Assembly: GCF_023856365.1 (NCBI RefSeq)
Contig: NC_064537.1
Span: forward strand, 5,811,829-5,875,828
Direction: 5' to 3'
Source of the DNA: Brienomyrus brachyistius
Taxonomy: Eukaryota; Chordata; Actinopteri; Osteoglossiformes; Mormyridae
Length of the DNA: 64,000 bases
The notes below the pieces were generated by a model. That model saw only the letters and a list, made by a program, of their open reading frames with translations, had not been told where the DNA came from and did not search any database. Shown here in pieces: positions 1-10,905 of the stretch. Made by a program: the position numbers and the translations under genes. How positions within the stretch are numbered: the stretch's first letter is position 1; each line of letters starts with the position of its first letter.

Positions 1-132
1 GTATGTTCGCTTTTCTTTTGATTGAAATGGTCCCAAACTTTAGACATTTTTCATTTTTTGAAGCATCGAAGCAAAGAATTCGCATCGAGGATTTTTTGTA
101 ATCGAGTTACTCGATGAATCGTTGCAGCCCTA
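1..132 (-). mobile_element. hAT transposon end (partial)
   Basis: The right-hand end of a hAT element whose body lies left of the window. It ends in GTTGCAGCCCTA, the reverse complement of the TAGGGCTGCAAC hAT terminus, preceded by repeated ATCGAGTTACTCGATGAATC-type sequence. The same terminus opens the element at 19331. Confidence 0.75.
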
Positions 133-1078
133 ATCCCTTCTACAGTACACTGACTCAGGTGATTAAGAGAACAATGTTTGAGAGCAACAGTTTGACTCTG
201 CCTAACGAATGGTGCCATAAATTGGACATATACACACAATATATTCTGGCCTGACCCTCACACCCCAGAAACCCACATATCCCTGTGATCACCTGGGTGA
301 AATTTACTTGTAACATAACCAACATTTTAATGTTTAGTTAGCAGTTTTTTAATGAATCATAATTGTATAATGATTTAGTTACTTGGTGTTTGGTAAGGAA
401 GGGTCTACTTTACCTCAGCAATACTAACTCAATCACAAGTTATTCATGCACAGACAACTGATAACACCTTTATCCAGAGGAACTAGTTTCTGAGTAATTA
501 ATTAATAATTTGTTAATCATGAATATAAGAATAAATATGTCAGATTGTTATTCATGCTATGCAGATAAATAGTACTATTAACTACTTCCATTAGGGGACT
601 ATTAGGTAAATAGTCACCCGCACACCTTTCCACTTCGGCTCGCACAGCCGTTTATTCTGGTAAAAAAGGCACAGAATTAGTTCCCACAGCCAGACTCCCA
701 GCGACGAGCTTCCCGCGTGACTCGAGGGCTCCCCGCGGCTAACTGGTCACACAACACATTAACCAGAAAATATTTAGGCATGTTTACTTCGTAAGATTGA
801 ACAGAATAGGGCAGGATCGCACATGTGCACACTGATTCAAGAAGGCATTAGGACAAAACGCGTTTGTGTGACAGGTGTACTGAATATAATCTGCATTTCA
901 CTAAAATAAATTACTAATAAGCGATCATTAAACTGTTCAGAGTTATTTATATGATTGGTCCAGCACTCTTAAAAGCTGACAAAGTACTAGAGTGAAGCCT
1001 ATTCCAAGTCTAGTACGTGTACTTCATTAGATAAGCATAACAATTACAACACGTAGCCCAGATATATTGAAAGCAGGC
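133..1078. other. no gene recognised
   Basis: AT-rich sequence with a short GC-rich patch at about 640-745. I see no convincing coding region, RNA gene or named repeat here. Confidence 0.5.
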
Positions 1079-1560
1079 ATACCTGTTGGAGCCGTTCTAT
1101 TACAAATTTGTTTATTTTTTCATAATCCTTCTCTGGATGGCGAGAAACACTCTGTGCACTCGCTAAGACCCCATTGATCTCAATGCTGGTCCCATAAGTC
1201 GCAGCGATGTGAAGCAACTCCTTCGCCATGTCGATGAATCCTTGTGCTTCTATAAAAACAAAAGGTCTCAAATCTTGCACCCACATGCGAGCCATCGTGT
1301 TCCTGAGCCTGATCTTCATAATTTCTGGAACTTCTCACTTCACAAAACCAGTTATTTTGGCTGCACTCGTTTACCAAGCGATCTGCTGCTACAAGTGTGT
1401 TTCTGCACGCCAATCGTCCCCGAGTCAGGTGCATATTTGACTATGACTTTGCACGTATTACAAGCAGCGTAGGGAGTTGGTACTCCATCGCGCTCTACTC
1501 TTACAAACTATTTTTTAAAGTTGCGGGCTTGCCCAACAGATCCGTAAAAGTCATGCAGGG
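1079..1560 (-). pseudogene. hAT (ZBED-like) transposase fragment
   Basis: Read on the minus strand, about 1500-1380 encodes a BED-type zinc finger (C-N-T-C-K ... G-V-Q-K-H-T-C), the DNA-binding domain of hAT transposases. About 1319-1080 encodes M-W-V-Q-D-L-R-P-F followed by A-K-E-L-L-H-I-A-A-T-Y-G, the region after the BED finger where the family has DLRPFSVVEGEGF. The two pieces are in different frames with a possible acceptor (TTCCAG near 1330) between them. The second ends at a CAG/GTATGC donor-like site near 1079. No catalytic domain follows, so this is a decayed or exon-only remnant. It is separate from the terminus at 132. Confidence 0.55.
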
Positions 1561-1930
1561 ATCATATACTCCAACTTAGCGTTGCGACGCCGTTTTCTCT
1601 GACTCTATGTTACCCACACGTCACGCGCTAATCAGGTGACCGCTTCTATTCGATAATGGATATTTATCATAGCCGTTTATGTCTTATAGATTATGCATTC
1701 AACCAACATAGCAGACAGGAGAAGATTTTTTTTTAAAAAAACGACTACTCGGTCAATTAATGACTTTACTCGTATTTATTCGAATCACAACTGTAAATAT
1801 ATAAATTACGGTAGACACTGCGTATATCGGTCTTTTTCGCTATGGCCGCAGTGCATTGTGGGTCGAATCGCCATTTTGGGTGGATACAGTTCAAGTCCGA
1901 GCGATAGCCTGCGGCATTGTCTTTCGTGAG
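1561..1930. other. spacer upstream of THAP exon
   Basis: No gene seen. AT-rich up to about 1830. A GTGCATTGTGGG promoter-type motif at 1851-1862 lies 70 bp before the THAP ATG and could belong to its promoter. Confidence 0.35.
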
Positions 1931-2254
1931 ATGGGATACCCGTGCTGTGTGAGAGGCTGCCATACTAAGGCACATGGTAGAAATGGTAAAAAGGTGGAGC
2001 ACAACGTGAGATTTCTTCGGTTTCCCACTTGGAAAAGAGGATATGGACAGCAGGTAGAGGAGGTAACGAAGAGGCGTCGGGTGGCCTGGGTCGCAGCGGT
2101 GAGACGGAATGAGATCACTTTCAACACGGTATCTCCCTTAGTGCGCGTTTGCTCTCGGCATTTTCATGGATGCAAGTACGATGTTTTTTGTTTAAGTAGT
2201 ATTATTGAATATGCATTTTTTGTCTTCTTAAGTTGGTATTTTCACGTTGTTTAA
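1931..2254 (+). CDS. THAP zinc-finger exon (partial gene)
   Basis: The ATG at 1931 opens a THAP domain, a C2CH zinc finger that binds DNA in THAP proteins and P-element-type transposases. It starts M-G-Y-P-C-C-V-R-G-C, has a central F-P-T-W and W-V-A-A-V segment, and closes with R-V-C-S-R-H-F at about residues 73-79, so the expected zinc ligands are visible. After H-F-H-G the reading turns hydrophobic and unrelated (to the stop near 2254). The real exon therefore probably ends near 2170 at a donor-like GCAAGT. No downstream exon was recognised on this strand. It may be the first exon of a THAP-type transposon or of a host THAP gene; the transposon debris around it favours the former. Confidence 0.55.
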   Translation: MGYPCCVRGCHTKAHGRNGKKVEHNVRFLRFPTWKRGYGQQVEEVTKRRRVAWVAAVRRNEITFNTVSPLVRVCSRHFHGCKYDVFCLSSIIEYAFFVFLSWYFHVV

Positions 2255-3421
2255 CCTACGCTAGCCTCACTACGGAGGGTAACAGAAATGGGTTAATCTG
2301 CTCCTGTTAAACTTAGCGTTACGTAGTGAATGTTTTTTAAAGACAAAAGTAAACAGCAAAACTGTAATGACACGTTTATCAGTGCATGTATGTGTATATT
2401 CGCGTGCATGGATAATAAGCCACAATGCTGTATAAGGCTGTCACTGTGTGCTGTGCCCTGACAAACCAATGGCCAAATATAGTTTAAGTTTAGAAACATT
2501 TGTAAGTACGGTTTCTAACGTTTCACATGATGTCTGGAAGGATCTGTATAAACGCATTGTACACCGATTCTGTATTCTGCTTATCACTTCACTTTATTGG
2601 TCATATTTAAAATAAATGTCAGTGACATTTTTGTGGTGTTCTTGACTCTTTTCCTTTCTTAAAGACCTAAATTACTAGTGTGTTTTGGTAATGAAAATTG
2701 CTTATTACCGATTACATAAAACATTACGTTTTTGTTGAGAATAAAGAACACTGAATATGAAATGGGCATTTCCATGTGACTCGCCTTACGTTTTTTGGTC
2801 TGTTTTCAAGTTATTGTTTTATGTACCTCCCACACATATACATTTTTATACACCATTTCTTGCATGCATGTGCCAATTGGCAATGGGTGTGAAATGACAC
2901 AAACAAAAAGTAAGACAAGTCTCTAATTAGTCTTTTAATTACTTCTAATTACAGTGTGGCTCTCGTTACACGAAAAGGAAAGGGCAAAAAACTAAGCCAA
3001 CATTTAAAAAAAGTCCCCTTCAATGGTAAATGACTGGAACAAAGGAATTCTTGTAATGCATTAGAAACACATTAGGCTCTTATATTAAGATGGAATAGAA
3101 AATACTTCTCTCTAAATATTCTTGGGGACTTGCATAATTGGTGTGACTCGTGTTACCGTGACTCACGTTACATTTTTCCTATAACTGGAAAAGTTCACTT
3201 GAGTCACCAGATGAAAAGCATTTTTTATTTTACACTAATCTCTGACCTAGCAAATTTCCAGGGGACTCTGTATTTGATCAAAATAAACATGAACCCTTTG
3301 TTTCCTGAATCTAGTGTACATGATTTACCTACTAAATAGATCAAGTCATACATGTACTGCTGATTTCTAAATATAATACTTTTATAAGTATTTATGCAAT
3401 GCTGAAGTCTACTCTTTTTCT
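2255..3421. other. AT-rich spacer, no gene
   Basis: AT-rich non-coding sequence between the THAP exon and the minus-strand pseudogene. Its only notable content is three copies of the GTGACTC motif described in its own entry. Confidence 0.45.
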
Positions 3422-4870
3422 TCAGACGTCTTGCAAGAGACGACTACGAATTAAAATCAGGAAAACCAAAGTGACCGTGGTTGTTAACAGTAAAAGGGGC
3501 TTCAGTCTTCTCACCAGTTTGTCATGGGTGTAAAATATCTCGTCTGGTTTCACAGGCCATTTCCAAAATTTGCCAGCTTGTGTCATTACAGAAACTTGGT
3601 ATTCACCATTTTCAATACATTTTACCTCCCCTGGGTAAACCTTCCCTTCATATTCCACACCAAACCAGTCACCCACCGAGACACTAGAACATATACATGT
3701 ATTGTCAGAACTGGCTTCTCTGACGTTTGTGTCAGCCTTCTCTCCAGAGTCGGTGTTTAATCCTCTCTCACTTAGTACTGAATCTGATTCAGCACAAGGT
3801 TCAGCAGCATTAAATACTGCATCTGAAGGGAGGGTGTAATAGGTGGCTTTCCCATTAACCAACTTCATGCAGTGAACATTTTCAATGCCAGGAACTGGGG
3901 GAGCATTTGTAAATACCTCTTCTATCCCCAGTTCACTATTGATCCTATCAGTGTCGGATGTCTTCATTTCAATGACTTGCACATTGCTTGCCCTGGCTGC
4001 CTCAGTGAAGGTAGAAGCATTTGTGACAATAGCTTTTCTGTTTCTCACTGCATTCCGTACCACCCGTTTCACTGGCCCACCAATGCCATCGACAGGGCCC
4101 CTTCCCCTGTGATGTAGCAAAGAAATTCCATGTAATTTCAATTCCATGCTTTACCTGTAGTGGTGCCAAAACAGCAAGAATAAACCTATTAAACTGTGAT
4201 GCTGGGCCATCAAACCAAATTGACACTTTTTTCACGTGTTTTTGGAATTTCATCCAGAATGCGGTCCATGTATGCTACAACTGTATCTTTGGAATGTGTC
4301 AGGTTATCTGAGGACAAAATGAAGGGATGGAGAATACCTTCATACCACAATGCGGCAGTGAATAGACTAAGCTGTGCCTGCTGTCAGTGGGCACTCTGAA
4401 TCCCATCCTGAGAAACACAGGTATAATTCTCTGAAAAGTCTACCTGCAAGAGTCCCTTGTCAGATTCAGTGTTCAGCAACTGCTGCATCCCTTTCTCTCT
4501 TGTATGATTCGGCCTGCTTCCTTTTGATGTAACAGTGCTGCATATGTGGTCTACAGGTCTATTCCCTCTGTAGTTTATCTTAGAAACTACTATAAAGCTA
4601 TTATGATTGAAACAATTAAAGGAATCAGTATGAAGTGCAGTTGAAACATTGTGACTCGTGTTACCTGATCCCATTTTTCGTGACTCGCATTACATGTGAC
4701 TCGCGTTACAGATATTCAATGCCCAATAACTTATCTAAGAGGGCACCAGGCCTGCTGCTGGTTTTCCCATCATCAGTAAGGGCTAGGGATGCAGATATAT
4801 CACTCAGTTTGCTACTAGCATAGGCTTCTTTTTTGTGAGAAAAGTTGTACTTTTTTGTGACTCGCGTTAC
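2776..4870 (+). repeat. dispersed GTGACTCGYGTTAC motif, 7 copies
   Basis: A 14-bp near-palindrome (GTRAC arms around a CG core) occurs at 2776, 3143, 3158, 4651, 4680, 4696 and 4857, always in the same orientation and flanking the pseudogene at 3422-4674. Two pairs are spaced about 15 bp apart. Dispersed short repeats of this kind are typical transposase-binding subterminal repeats, but that role is inferred. Confidence 0.6.
3422..4674 (-). pseudogene. transposon-type gene, frameshifted
   Basis: Minus-strand pieces line up in order. About 4460-4384 gives D-F-S-E-N-Y-T-C followed by Q-S-A-H; about 4240-4090 gives W-F-D-G-P-A-S-Q-F-N-R-F and W-N-F-F-A-T-S; from about 4110 the next frame continues G-P-V-D-G-I-G-G-P-V-K-R-V-V. 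These are hallmarks of a large uncharacterised protein common in fish and invertebrate genomes as part of mobile elements (a DxAS...WNFFAT.HGKGPVDGIGG core). The C-terminal third has a small globular segment (G-D-W-F-G-V-E-Y-E-G-K-V-Y-P-G) ending in W-P-V-K-P-D-E-I-F-Y. The frame changes near 4110, where two frames overlap, so it is broken there. The catalytic assignment is unknown. Confidence 0.6.
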
Positions 4871-5554
4871 AGAACCTTTTATACTCGGTGAAGAAGACTG
4901 CCAAAGAGAAAGTACATGTTAGAACAAACTTTTATCTCTGAAAATATTAAGAACAAGACCCACTTAAAACGTCATTACAGTGAAAGTTTGAGATTTCTTC
5001 AAAAATAAGGCTGCAGAGAATAGCATAAAATCCTATCTAAAGTGATGAAAAAATTAATGAAAACAGTTGCAATATTCAAGCAATGAAATTTTCATGAACA
5101 AAAGCTTTTGTTTCCTGAAAAAATACCTTAGTTTCTATCAAAAATACTGAAAATGCAAGTGCAACACAGTTAGAAAAATTTTGCCTAATTTTCCTAATCA
5201 GCATGGAAATGCCCAAATTTTAAGTTTGTTAACCAAACGTGTTTACAGCCGCGAATGGGGGCGTGTCAGACAGTGGAGACACGTGACTTATGAGGAATCA
5301 CGTCTGTCTGGGAAAAATGATCAGTACAAGCGGATAATCATCATGACCGATGTTTTTCTTATTTATGTCTCAGGCAGAAACCCATGTAATTGGGATTTGT
5401 ATAGTTATTTAATGAACATAAGCCAATAAAATGGATAGTGTCCCTATTTACTTAATTTTATTAATAATTACAAAGTACAGTATAGGTTAGCTATTTTGAA
5501 CAATTTAAATTACAGTGCTGTATAAATTAAATTACTGAACAGATACGCTATAAT
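4675..5554. other. no gene recognised
   Basis: AT-rich sequence. Three GTGACTCG motifs lie in the first 200 bp. Beyond about 4900 I see no supported feature. Confidence 0.45.
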
Positions 5555-5808
5555 ACAGCATCCCATCGCAGGGCACACTCGCACACCATTCACTCACACA
5601 TGCACACCTGTAAGGGCAATTTAGCAACTTCGTTTAGCCTCAGCATGTTTTTGGACTGTGGGGGGGAAACCGGAGTACCCGGAGGAAACCCCACGATGAC
5701 ATGGGGAGAACATGCAAACTCCACACACATGTAACCCAGGCGGTGACTTGAACGTGGGTCCCAGAGGTGTGAGGCAACAGTGCTAACCACTGCACCACCA
5801 TGCCACCC
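5555..5808 (-). mobile_element. tRNA-type SINE, 3' truncated
   Basis: Minus-strand copy of the main SINE of this window. Read in reverse it begins GGTGGCATGGTGGTGCAGTG, has a GGTTAGCAC A-box-like and a TTCAAGTC B-box-like segment, then the conserved GGGTTTCCTCCGGGTACTCC body. It ends at GCGATGGG, so the 3' part with the ATGG tail is missing. Confidence 0.8.
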
Positions 5809-6014
5809 CTGCTTCTAACCATATATTGTAATATTAGTTCTGTGTCCTGTTCAACAACATTTAACATTTAATGTTCACTATGATTCGTGCAGATGTTGAT
5901 TGTTGCTGTAGTTTCTGTAGTTTAAAAATAAAATATTTTTTTGGTGGAGGGAATATATAAAAAGAAGGGAAAAAAAGAAAAAACTCCCCTAGGTACCTCA
6001 TTGGCTGCAGTTGC

Positions 6015-6262
6015 CGCACGTCACAATTCACAGCCTGACTTATTACAAAGGTGGCATCCTGTGACAGTATCACGCCTGAATTCACTGAGCTCTTCAGAAC
6101 ATCCCATTCCTTCCCAGAAGTTTGTAAACCTGACTGTATGACTAGGTGCTTGATGTTATACAGCTGTGGCAATGAGCCTGAAGAAAAGACCTGAATTCAG
6201 TGATTAAGACGTCAGACTCAATACGTCCATAGAGTGTATGTCAAATCCTCCATAGCGGCAGA
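6015..6262. repeat. locus repeat shared with 62020-62262
   Basis: About 245 bp, from the CCTGACTTATTACAAAGGTG segment to TCCATAGCGGCAG, is nearly identical to 62020-62262, which is the 3' flank of V15. Its presence left of V1 suggests the remnant flank of a lost B2-type V gene at this edge of the cluster. Confidence 0.65.
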
Positions 6263-6567
6263 ATATAACTGTGAATAAAATATAACATTGTTTTCATAAA
6301 GTAATGACATTTTAAGGCAGGAATGATCAGGAATATACAATTTAATGGAACAAAAAAAAAACCTTAGACCCTTAGACCCCCTTCATTGCTTTGCGGTAGG
6401 AGATGCATGTAGATAGAAGGAAGAACATAAGACATGAGGAAAAGGGGATAATAATAGTAAGAATGTCTATGCAAATATTCATATTCAGCTCCATCAATAG
6501 CTGTTGGCCATTAATTTTATCAACACATATACTGAAGAGGAGTAGAGGACAATGTTCCCAGTACTAT

Positions 6568-6924
6568 CCATCCATCCATTTTCCAAAGCGCTTATCCTAC
6601 TGGGTCGCGGGGGGTCCGGAGCCTATCCCGGAAGCAATGGGCATGAGGCAGGAAACAACCCTGGATGGGGGGCCAGCCCATCGCAGGGCACATTCACACA
6701 CCATTCACTCACACACACGCACACCTATGGGCAATTTAGCAAGTCCAATTAGCCTCCGCATGATTTTGGACTGTGTGGGGAAACCGGAGTACCTGGAGGA
6801 AACCCCACGACGACATGGGGAGAACATGCAAACTCCACACACATGTGACCCAGGCAGAGACTCAAACCTGGGTCCCAGAGGTGTGAGGCAACAATGCTAA
6901 CCACTGCACCACCAAACCGCCCCT
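6568..6924 (-). mobile_element. full-length SINE with 15-bp TSD
   Basis: Minus-strand SINE running from its (CCAT)n tail at 6568 to GCCCC at 6924. The 15-bp direct repeat TGTTCCCAGTACTAT at 6553-6567 and 6925-6939 is the target-site duplication. The paralogous site near 15213-15227 carries the same sequence once, without the element. Confidence 0.9.
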
Positions 6925-7261
6925 TGTTCCCAGTACTATTAAAATGATAATTATTGGGTATAATAATTGATTTCCAGTATCTCCAGACTAATATCTTTTT
7001 ACCTTATTTATCCAAAATATCTCCTCTTTTAAAAAGACCAACACTCTGTCATGTGGCATGCTCTACTCACTCACTCCACCTTGCAGTGCATTCTTTGGCT
7101 GTAGGTTGTCTGTGCTTAAAATATTACCACATGACTGGCTGGAATTCCTCTCGTTTCTGTGATGTGATTAGCAGAAGTGTGCTATCAATCGGCATTCCTT
7201 ATTGACAGTCTATACAAGTTTAAAATTTTTTTATCGTTTAAATTTTATATGACAAGTTGCT

Positions 7262-7548
7262 ATATGGTTGGTGTGGTGGTCAGTGCTGCTGTCTCACAGC
7301 AAGAAAGTCCTGGGTTTGGTCCCCGATCCTTTCTGTGTGCAGTTTGCACGCTCTCCCTGTTTTTGCCGGGGGCTCCAGTTTCTTCCCGCAGGGCAGGTTG
7401 ATTGGTGAGTCTACATTGGCCCTGTAGTTGTGAGTGAGTGTGCCCTGTGGTGTGTTGGTGTCTGCCCAGGGGTGGTTCCTGGATAGGTTCTGGTCCCCCC
7501 TGCGACCCCATTTGGGATTAAGCGGTTTCAGAAAACAGATGGATGGAA
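7262..7548 (+). mobile_element. second SINE family, plus strand
   Basis: Starts GGTTGGTGTGGTGGTCAGTG, has a GGTTTGGTCCC B-box-like stretch, a GTGTGCAGTTTGCACGCTC body and a 3' end TAAGCGGTTTCAGAAAACAG before ATGGATGG. It is diverged from the SINE at 6568. A 3'-deleted paralogue sits at 15538-15757. Confidence 0.7.
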
Positions 7549-7894
7549 GTTGCTGCATCGTTTCTGATGCACGCAGCCCCTGGTTGCTGCAAAAGGTTAT
7601 TATGCTTATTATTGGTTATGCCTACATATGTGTAAATATTTATTATTAGTTTGATTACATCACTGGAAGCGAGTGGTAAGACAAATAGCTAATTAGTCCA
7701 TGTAGGAGCGCGCATGATTGTATCTGTCTGTAGGGTTGTCTCAGACAGGCTAAGTGGGTAGGGGGCACTTATTGTACTGATGCTTGGGGGCCTGTAGAGG
7801 TCTTAATCCAGCCATGAGGCTGCCCATATGATAGATCCTACCAGGGTTTAGGCAGGATTCCTGGGGGAAATTTAATGATATCAGCTATCAACTG

Positions 7895-8032
7895 CATGTC
7901 TTTGGACACCAGAGTACCCAGTGGAAACCTTCATACCAAATGAGAACATGCAGACTCCACACAGGAAGAGCAGAGGTGGGATGCTAATGTCTAGCTTAGG
8001 AGGTTTGTGGCACAAGTGCAACCCACTGAGGC
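7895..8032 (-). mobile_element. SINE remnant
   Basis: Degenerate minus-strand SINE body (TTTGGACACCAGAGTACCCA ... ACATGCAGACTCCACACAGG ... CAACCCACTGAG). It is present also in the V4 paralogous block at about 15900-16040, so the insertion predates that duplication. Confidence 0.55.
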
Positions 8033-8185
8033 AGAGAGATAATTTTTGTTAATTCCTGTTATGAAGATTTCTTACATCTCATACTTTATACATACATCTC
8101 GTATAAAACAGACATTGAGATCCTGCGCTGCCCTGACTCTGCCACCTACCTTCAGTATATCTGCCCCCCCAGTGAGGAGGAGTTC

Positions 8186-8218
8186 ATGCAAATCTTTACA
8201 ACTTCATCACATATTTAT
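8186..8218 (+). promoter_or_regulatory. V1 promoter: octamer and TATA-like box
   Basis: A perfect Ig octamer ATGCAAAT at 8186-8193 is followed by the AT-box ATATTTAT at 8211-8218, 42 bp before the leader ATG. The octamer binds Oct factors in B cells. About 75 bp upstream of it are conserved with V4 and V8. Confidence 0.8.
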
Positions 8219-8259
8219 CTCTCTGCACTGAGAGGTGACTGGACCTTAATCTGTCAGTC

Positions 8260-8697
8260 ATGGCATCTTTAAGCTGGTTGCCAGTAGTTCTGATGGTTAT
8301 ATACTTAACAGGTAAATATTCAGTAACAGGTTCATATTTCAGTTTTAAATGTCTGTAATTCTCATTTCTTGTTTCTCTCTTATTTCTCTAGGTGTTGATA
8401 CACAGACTCTGACTGAGTCTGAACCAGCAGTTAAAAAGCCTGGAGAATCACACAGACTGACATGTACAGCCTCTGGGTTCACATTCAGTAGCTATGATAT
8501 GAACTGGGTCAGACAGGCTCCTGGGAAGCGACTGGAATGGGTCGCATATATTAGTAGTGGCAGCAGCTATATCTACTATGCCCAGTCTGTTCAGGGCAGA
8601 TTCACCATCTCCAGAGACAACGGCAGGAACCAGCTGTATTTACAGATGAACAGCCTGAAAGCTGAAGACACGGCTGTGTACTACTGTGCCAGAGACT
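8260..8697 (+). CDS. IGHV segment V1 (group A1)
   Basis: Germline heavy-chain variable segment. The leader exon 8260-8311 encodes hydrophobic [12 protein letters not shown] and ends with GT donor phase 1. An 80-bp intron ends in CTCTAG, and the V exon 8392-8697 encodes about 100 residues. FR1 starts V-D-T-Q-T-L-T-E-S, first Cys in L-T-C-T-A-S, CDR1 [10 protein letters not shown]2 [12 protein letters not shown]2 [10 protein letters not shown]3 R-F-T-I-S-R-D-N ... Y-Y-C-A-R. All conserved Cys and Trp residues are present and there is no stop before the heptamer. After V(D)J joining it would form the VH domain of the antibody heavy chain. The CDR2 coding is almost the same as in V13 of group A2. 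Intact by inspection; use is unproven. Confidence 0.93.
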
Positions 8698-8735
8698 CAC
8701 AGTGATGGGGGCTGTGGGGAAGCCGTACAAATACT
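8698..8735 (+). other. V1 RSS (22-bp spacer)
   Basis: Consensus heptamer CACAGTG at 8698-8704, 22-bp spacer, nonamer ACAAATACT at 8727-8735 (7/9 to ACAAAAACC). Target of RAG1/2. Confidence 0.88.
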
Positions 8736-8925
8736 ACTTCCTCAAAAACTATGAGGAAGACACATTATGGATTTATTTAGGTAGTTTAATAATTTAGTTA
8801 ATTAGTTATTCTATTATTTTATAACATTCAAATATGTACACAGGGCTGAGAACAATGACAGAATTCTTGACAGTTAAAGTATCTGTGGTGAAATGTTGAA
8901 TCTTAATATAGTAATGGTATGTAGT

Positions 8926-10207
8926 AATGGCTCCACAACTGTGTGTCCGAGAGGGTTATCTGCAGCACAGGCGCGCCGCAGGGCACGGTTCTCTCACCCT
9001 TCCTGTTCAGCCTGTACACTTCTGACTTCCGTTATAATTCGGACCTGTGTCACCTACAGAAGTTCTCGGATGATACGGCCATCATCGGATGCGTATCAGA
9101 CAGGACCGATCATGAATACAGGGGGGTCATCAGTGAATTTGTCGGCTGGTGTGAGACTAATGCTCTCCAAATCAACGCCAGCAAGATGAAGGAGATGGTC
9201 ATCGATTTTAGGAGGAAGGCACCCCCTCCTACACCGGTGAGGTAGTGGACTCTTACAAGTACCTGGGTGTTCACCTCAACAATAAACTGGACTGGACTAC
9301 AAATACGGACGTCCTGTATAAGAAGGGCCAGAGTCGACTCTACCTGCTGAGGAGACTGAGGTCCTTCGGAGTCAGCAGGACCCTGTTAAGGACATTCTAC
9401 GACTCTGTGGTGGCATCCGCCCTTTTCTATGCAGTGGCCTGCTGGGGGAGCGGATGCACGGAAAGGGACAGAAGCAGAATGGACAAACTGGTGCGGAGGT
9501 CAAGCTCTGTGCTGGGATGCCCTCTGGAGACTGTGGAGGTGGTGGGTGAGAGGAGGATGTTAGCGAAGCTGACATCCATCATGAACAACCCTCATCACCC
9601 CCTGCATGAGACTGTGAGTGCGCTGAGCAGCTCCTTCAGTCAGAGACTGATACACCCTCGCTGCAGGAAGGAGCGCTTTCGCAGATCATTCATCCCGACA
9701 GCAGTTAGACTCTATAACACAATGATGTCATGAGTCACCATTACCTACCACTTCATACATAACGCACCTTGTAGAGGTATGGGCATGTGCATGTATGTAT
9801 ACATGTTTAAGGTTATGTATCTACAGTTTATGTATATGTAGAGGCATATCTGTATATAATGTATGGATGTATGTATGTATGGATGTAGGTGCATAGAACG
9901 GGTGTATATATGTACATGCCAATACCCAGCACTACCTCAGTAGTAAATTGTAGATATAGTAGTTAAATAGTTGATATTTATTACTACTTGCACTTTCCAC
10001 AACCCACTACCCATATTTCATACGGTGTATGGGTGCACATAGGCATTATTACTACTATTGTATTAGTGCTCTATCTTTTTATATTATTTTTATTTTTTAT
10101 TCTTATTCTTGTATTTTTTTATATTCTTTACTCTTGTAAACTCTCTCTTGCTGGCTGTCTGGAGCTGCGTTAACACGCAAATTTCCCCACTGTTGGATCA
10201 ATAAAGT

Positions 10208-10239
<32 letters not shown>

Positions 10240-10251
10240 TATCTCTTATCT
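8926..10251 (+). mobile_element. 5'-truncated LINE, dead RT ORF
   Basis: The 3' part of a non-LTR retrotransposon. About 8943-9240 encodes reverse-transcriptase blocks G-A-P-Q-G-T-V-L-S-P and the catalytic F-S-D-D-T-A. The frame then breaks (TAG near 9243) and continues in the next frame to 9733 with Y-K-Y-L-G-V-H-L and W-G-S-G-C. The 3' UTR ends GGATCAATAAAGTCC followed by a (TTATC)n tail near 10210-10250, as in L2/Maui-like fish LINEs; the clade is a guess. Flanks 8773-8925 and 10254 onward are contiguous at 58240-58400, an empty paralogous site. Confidence 0.82.
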
Positions 10252-10387
10252 TATTTTTAAGTTGTTTGTGTTGTGGGGATTTACATTCATACTTTTAAAG
10301 TACAAATATGTCTGAAACTTCATTTCTTATAATTTATAAAACAGAAACACATGCTTGACATTAGTCTGTGTACCACTCTCAGGTATG

Positions 10388-10539
10388 CTCATTTTAACAT
10401 CCATCCATCCATCCATCCATTTTCCAAACCGCTTATCCTACTGGGTCGCGGGGGGTCCGGAGCCCATCCCAGAAACAATGGGCACGAGGCAGGGAACAAC
10501 CCAGGATGGGGGGCCAGCCCATCGCACTCATTTTAACAT
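10388..10539 (-). mobile_element. short SINE insertion with 13-bp TSD
   Basis: A 126-bp minus-strand SINE 3' fragment (10401-10526), from the (CCAT)n tail to CCCATCGCA. It is bracketed by perfect copies of CTCATTTTAACAT at 10388-10400 and 10527-10539. The paralogue near 59070 has one copy and no element. Confidence 0.9.
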
Positions 10540-10735
10540 AGAAATGTAAATCTAAAAGCTATTAATCTAGAAACACTAGTTAATTACCAATACTTTGAAA
10601 TATGTTAATTAAGAATGTCTTAGTGAACAAGATAAATATGTAGTGAAATGTCCCAAAGTAAAATAAAAAGCTTTATGATAAGAAAGAGAAATTTCAAAGA
10701 GGTTTAATGTAATTCCTGTGTTCTCACTGTTCTGT

Positions 10736-10884
10736 ACCAGGGGTGATTATATGGATCAGGGCTGCCACTGTCAGTCTAAGGAAATATGGGATCCAATTCG
10801 TATGAAATGTGACAATAGGATGAAGGGTGTAGAATCGCCTGTGGTCTGTAGAAACAGAAGGATTATCAAACTACAAACAATCAC
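10736..10884 (+). other. conserved locus repeat with short open frame
   Basis: A stretch open in one frame (G-D-Y-M-D-Q-G-C, then S-K-E-I-W-D-P-I-R-M-K-C, then V-V-C-R-N-R-R) preceded by an acceptor-like CTGTACCAG. Near-identical copies lie at 59305-59454 and 62812-62961. I do not recognise the peptide. Conservation may simply reflect recent segmental duplication. Confidence 0.35.
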
Positions 10885-10905
10885 TGCAGTTCCAGCAGGA
10901 GGCGC
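10885..10905 (+). promoter_or_regulatory. CTCF-like motif
   Basis: TGCAGTTCC at 10885-10893 overlaps CCAGCAGGAGGCGC at 10892-10905. The latter is one mismatch from the vertebrate CTCF core CCASYAGRKGGCRS. It lies about 1 kb upstream of V2. A motif resemblance only. Confidence 0.4.

Noticed and set aside
1931..4674. THAP exon and minus-strand transposon gene as one gene
   Set aside because: They are on opposite strands, so they cannot be a single transcript; a shared element remains possible.
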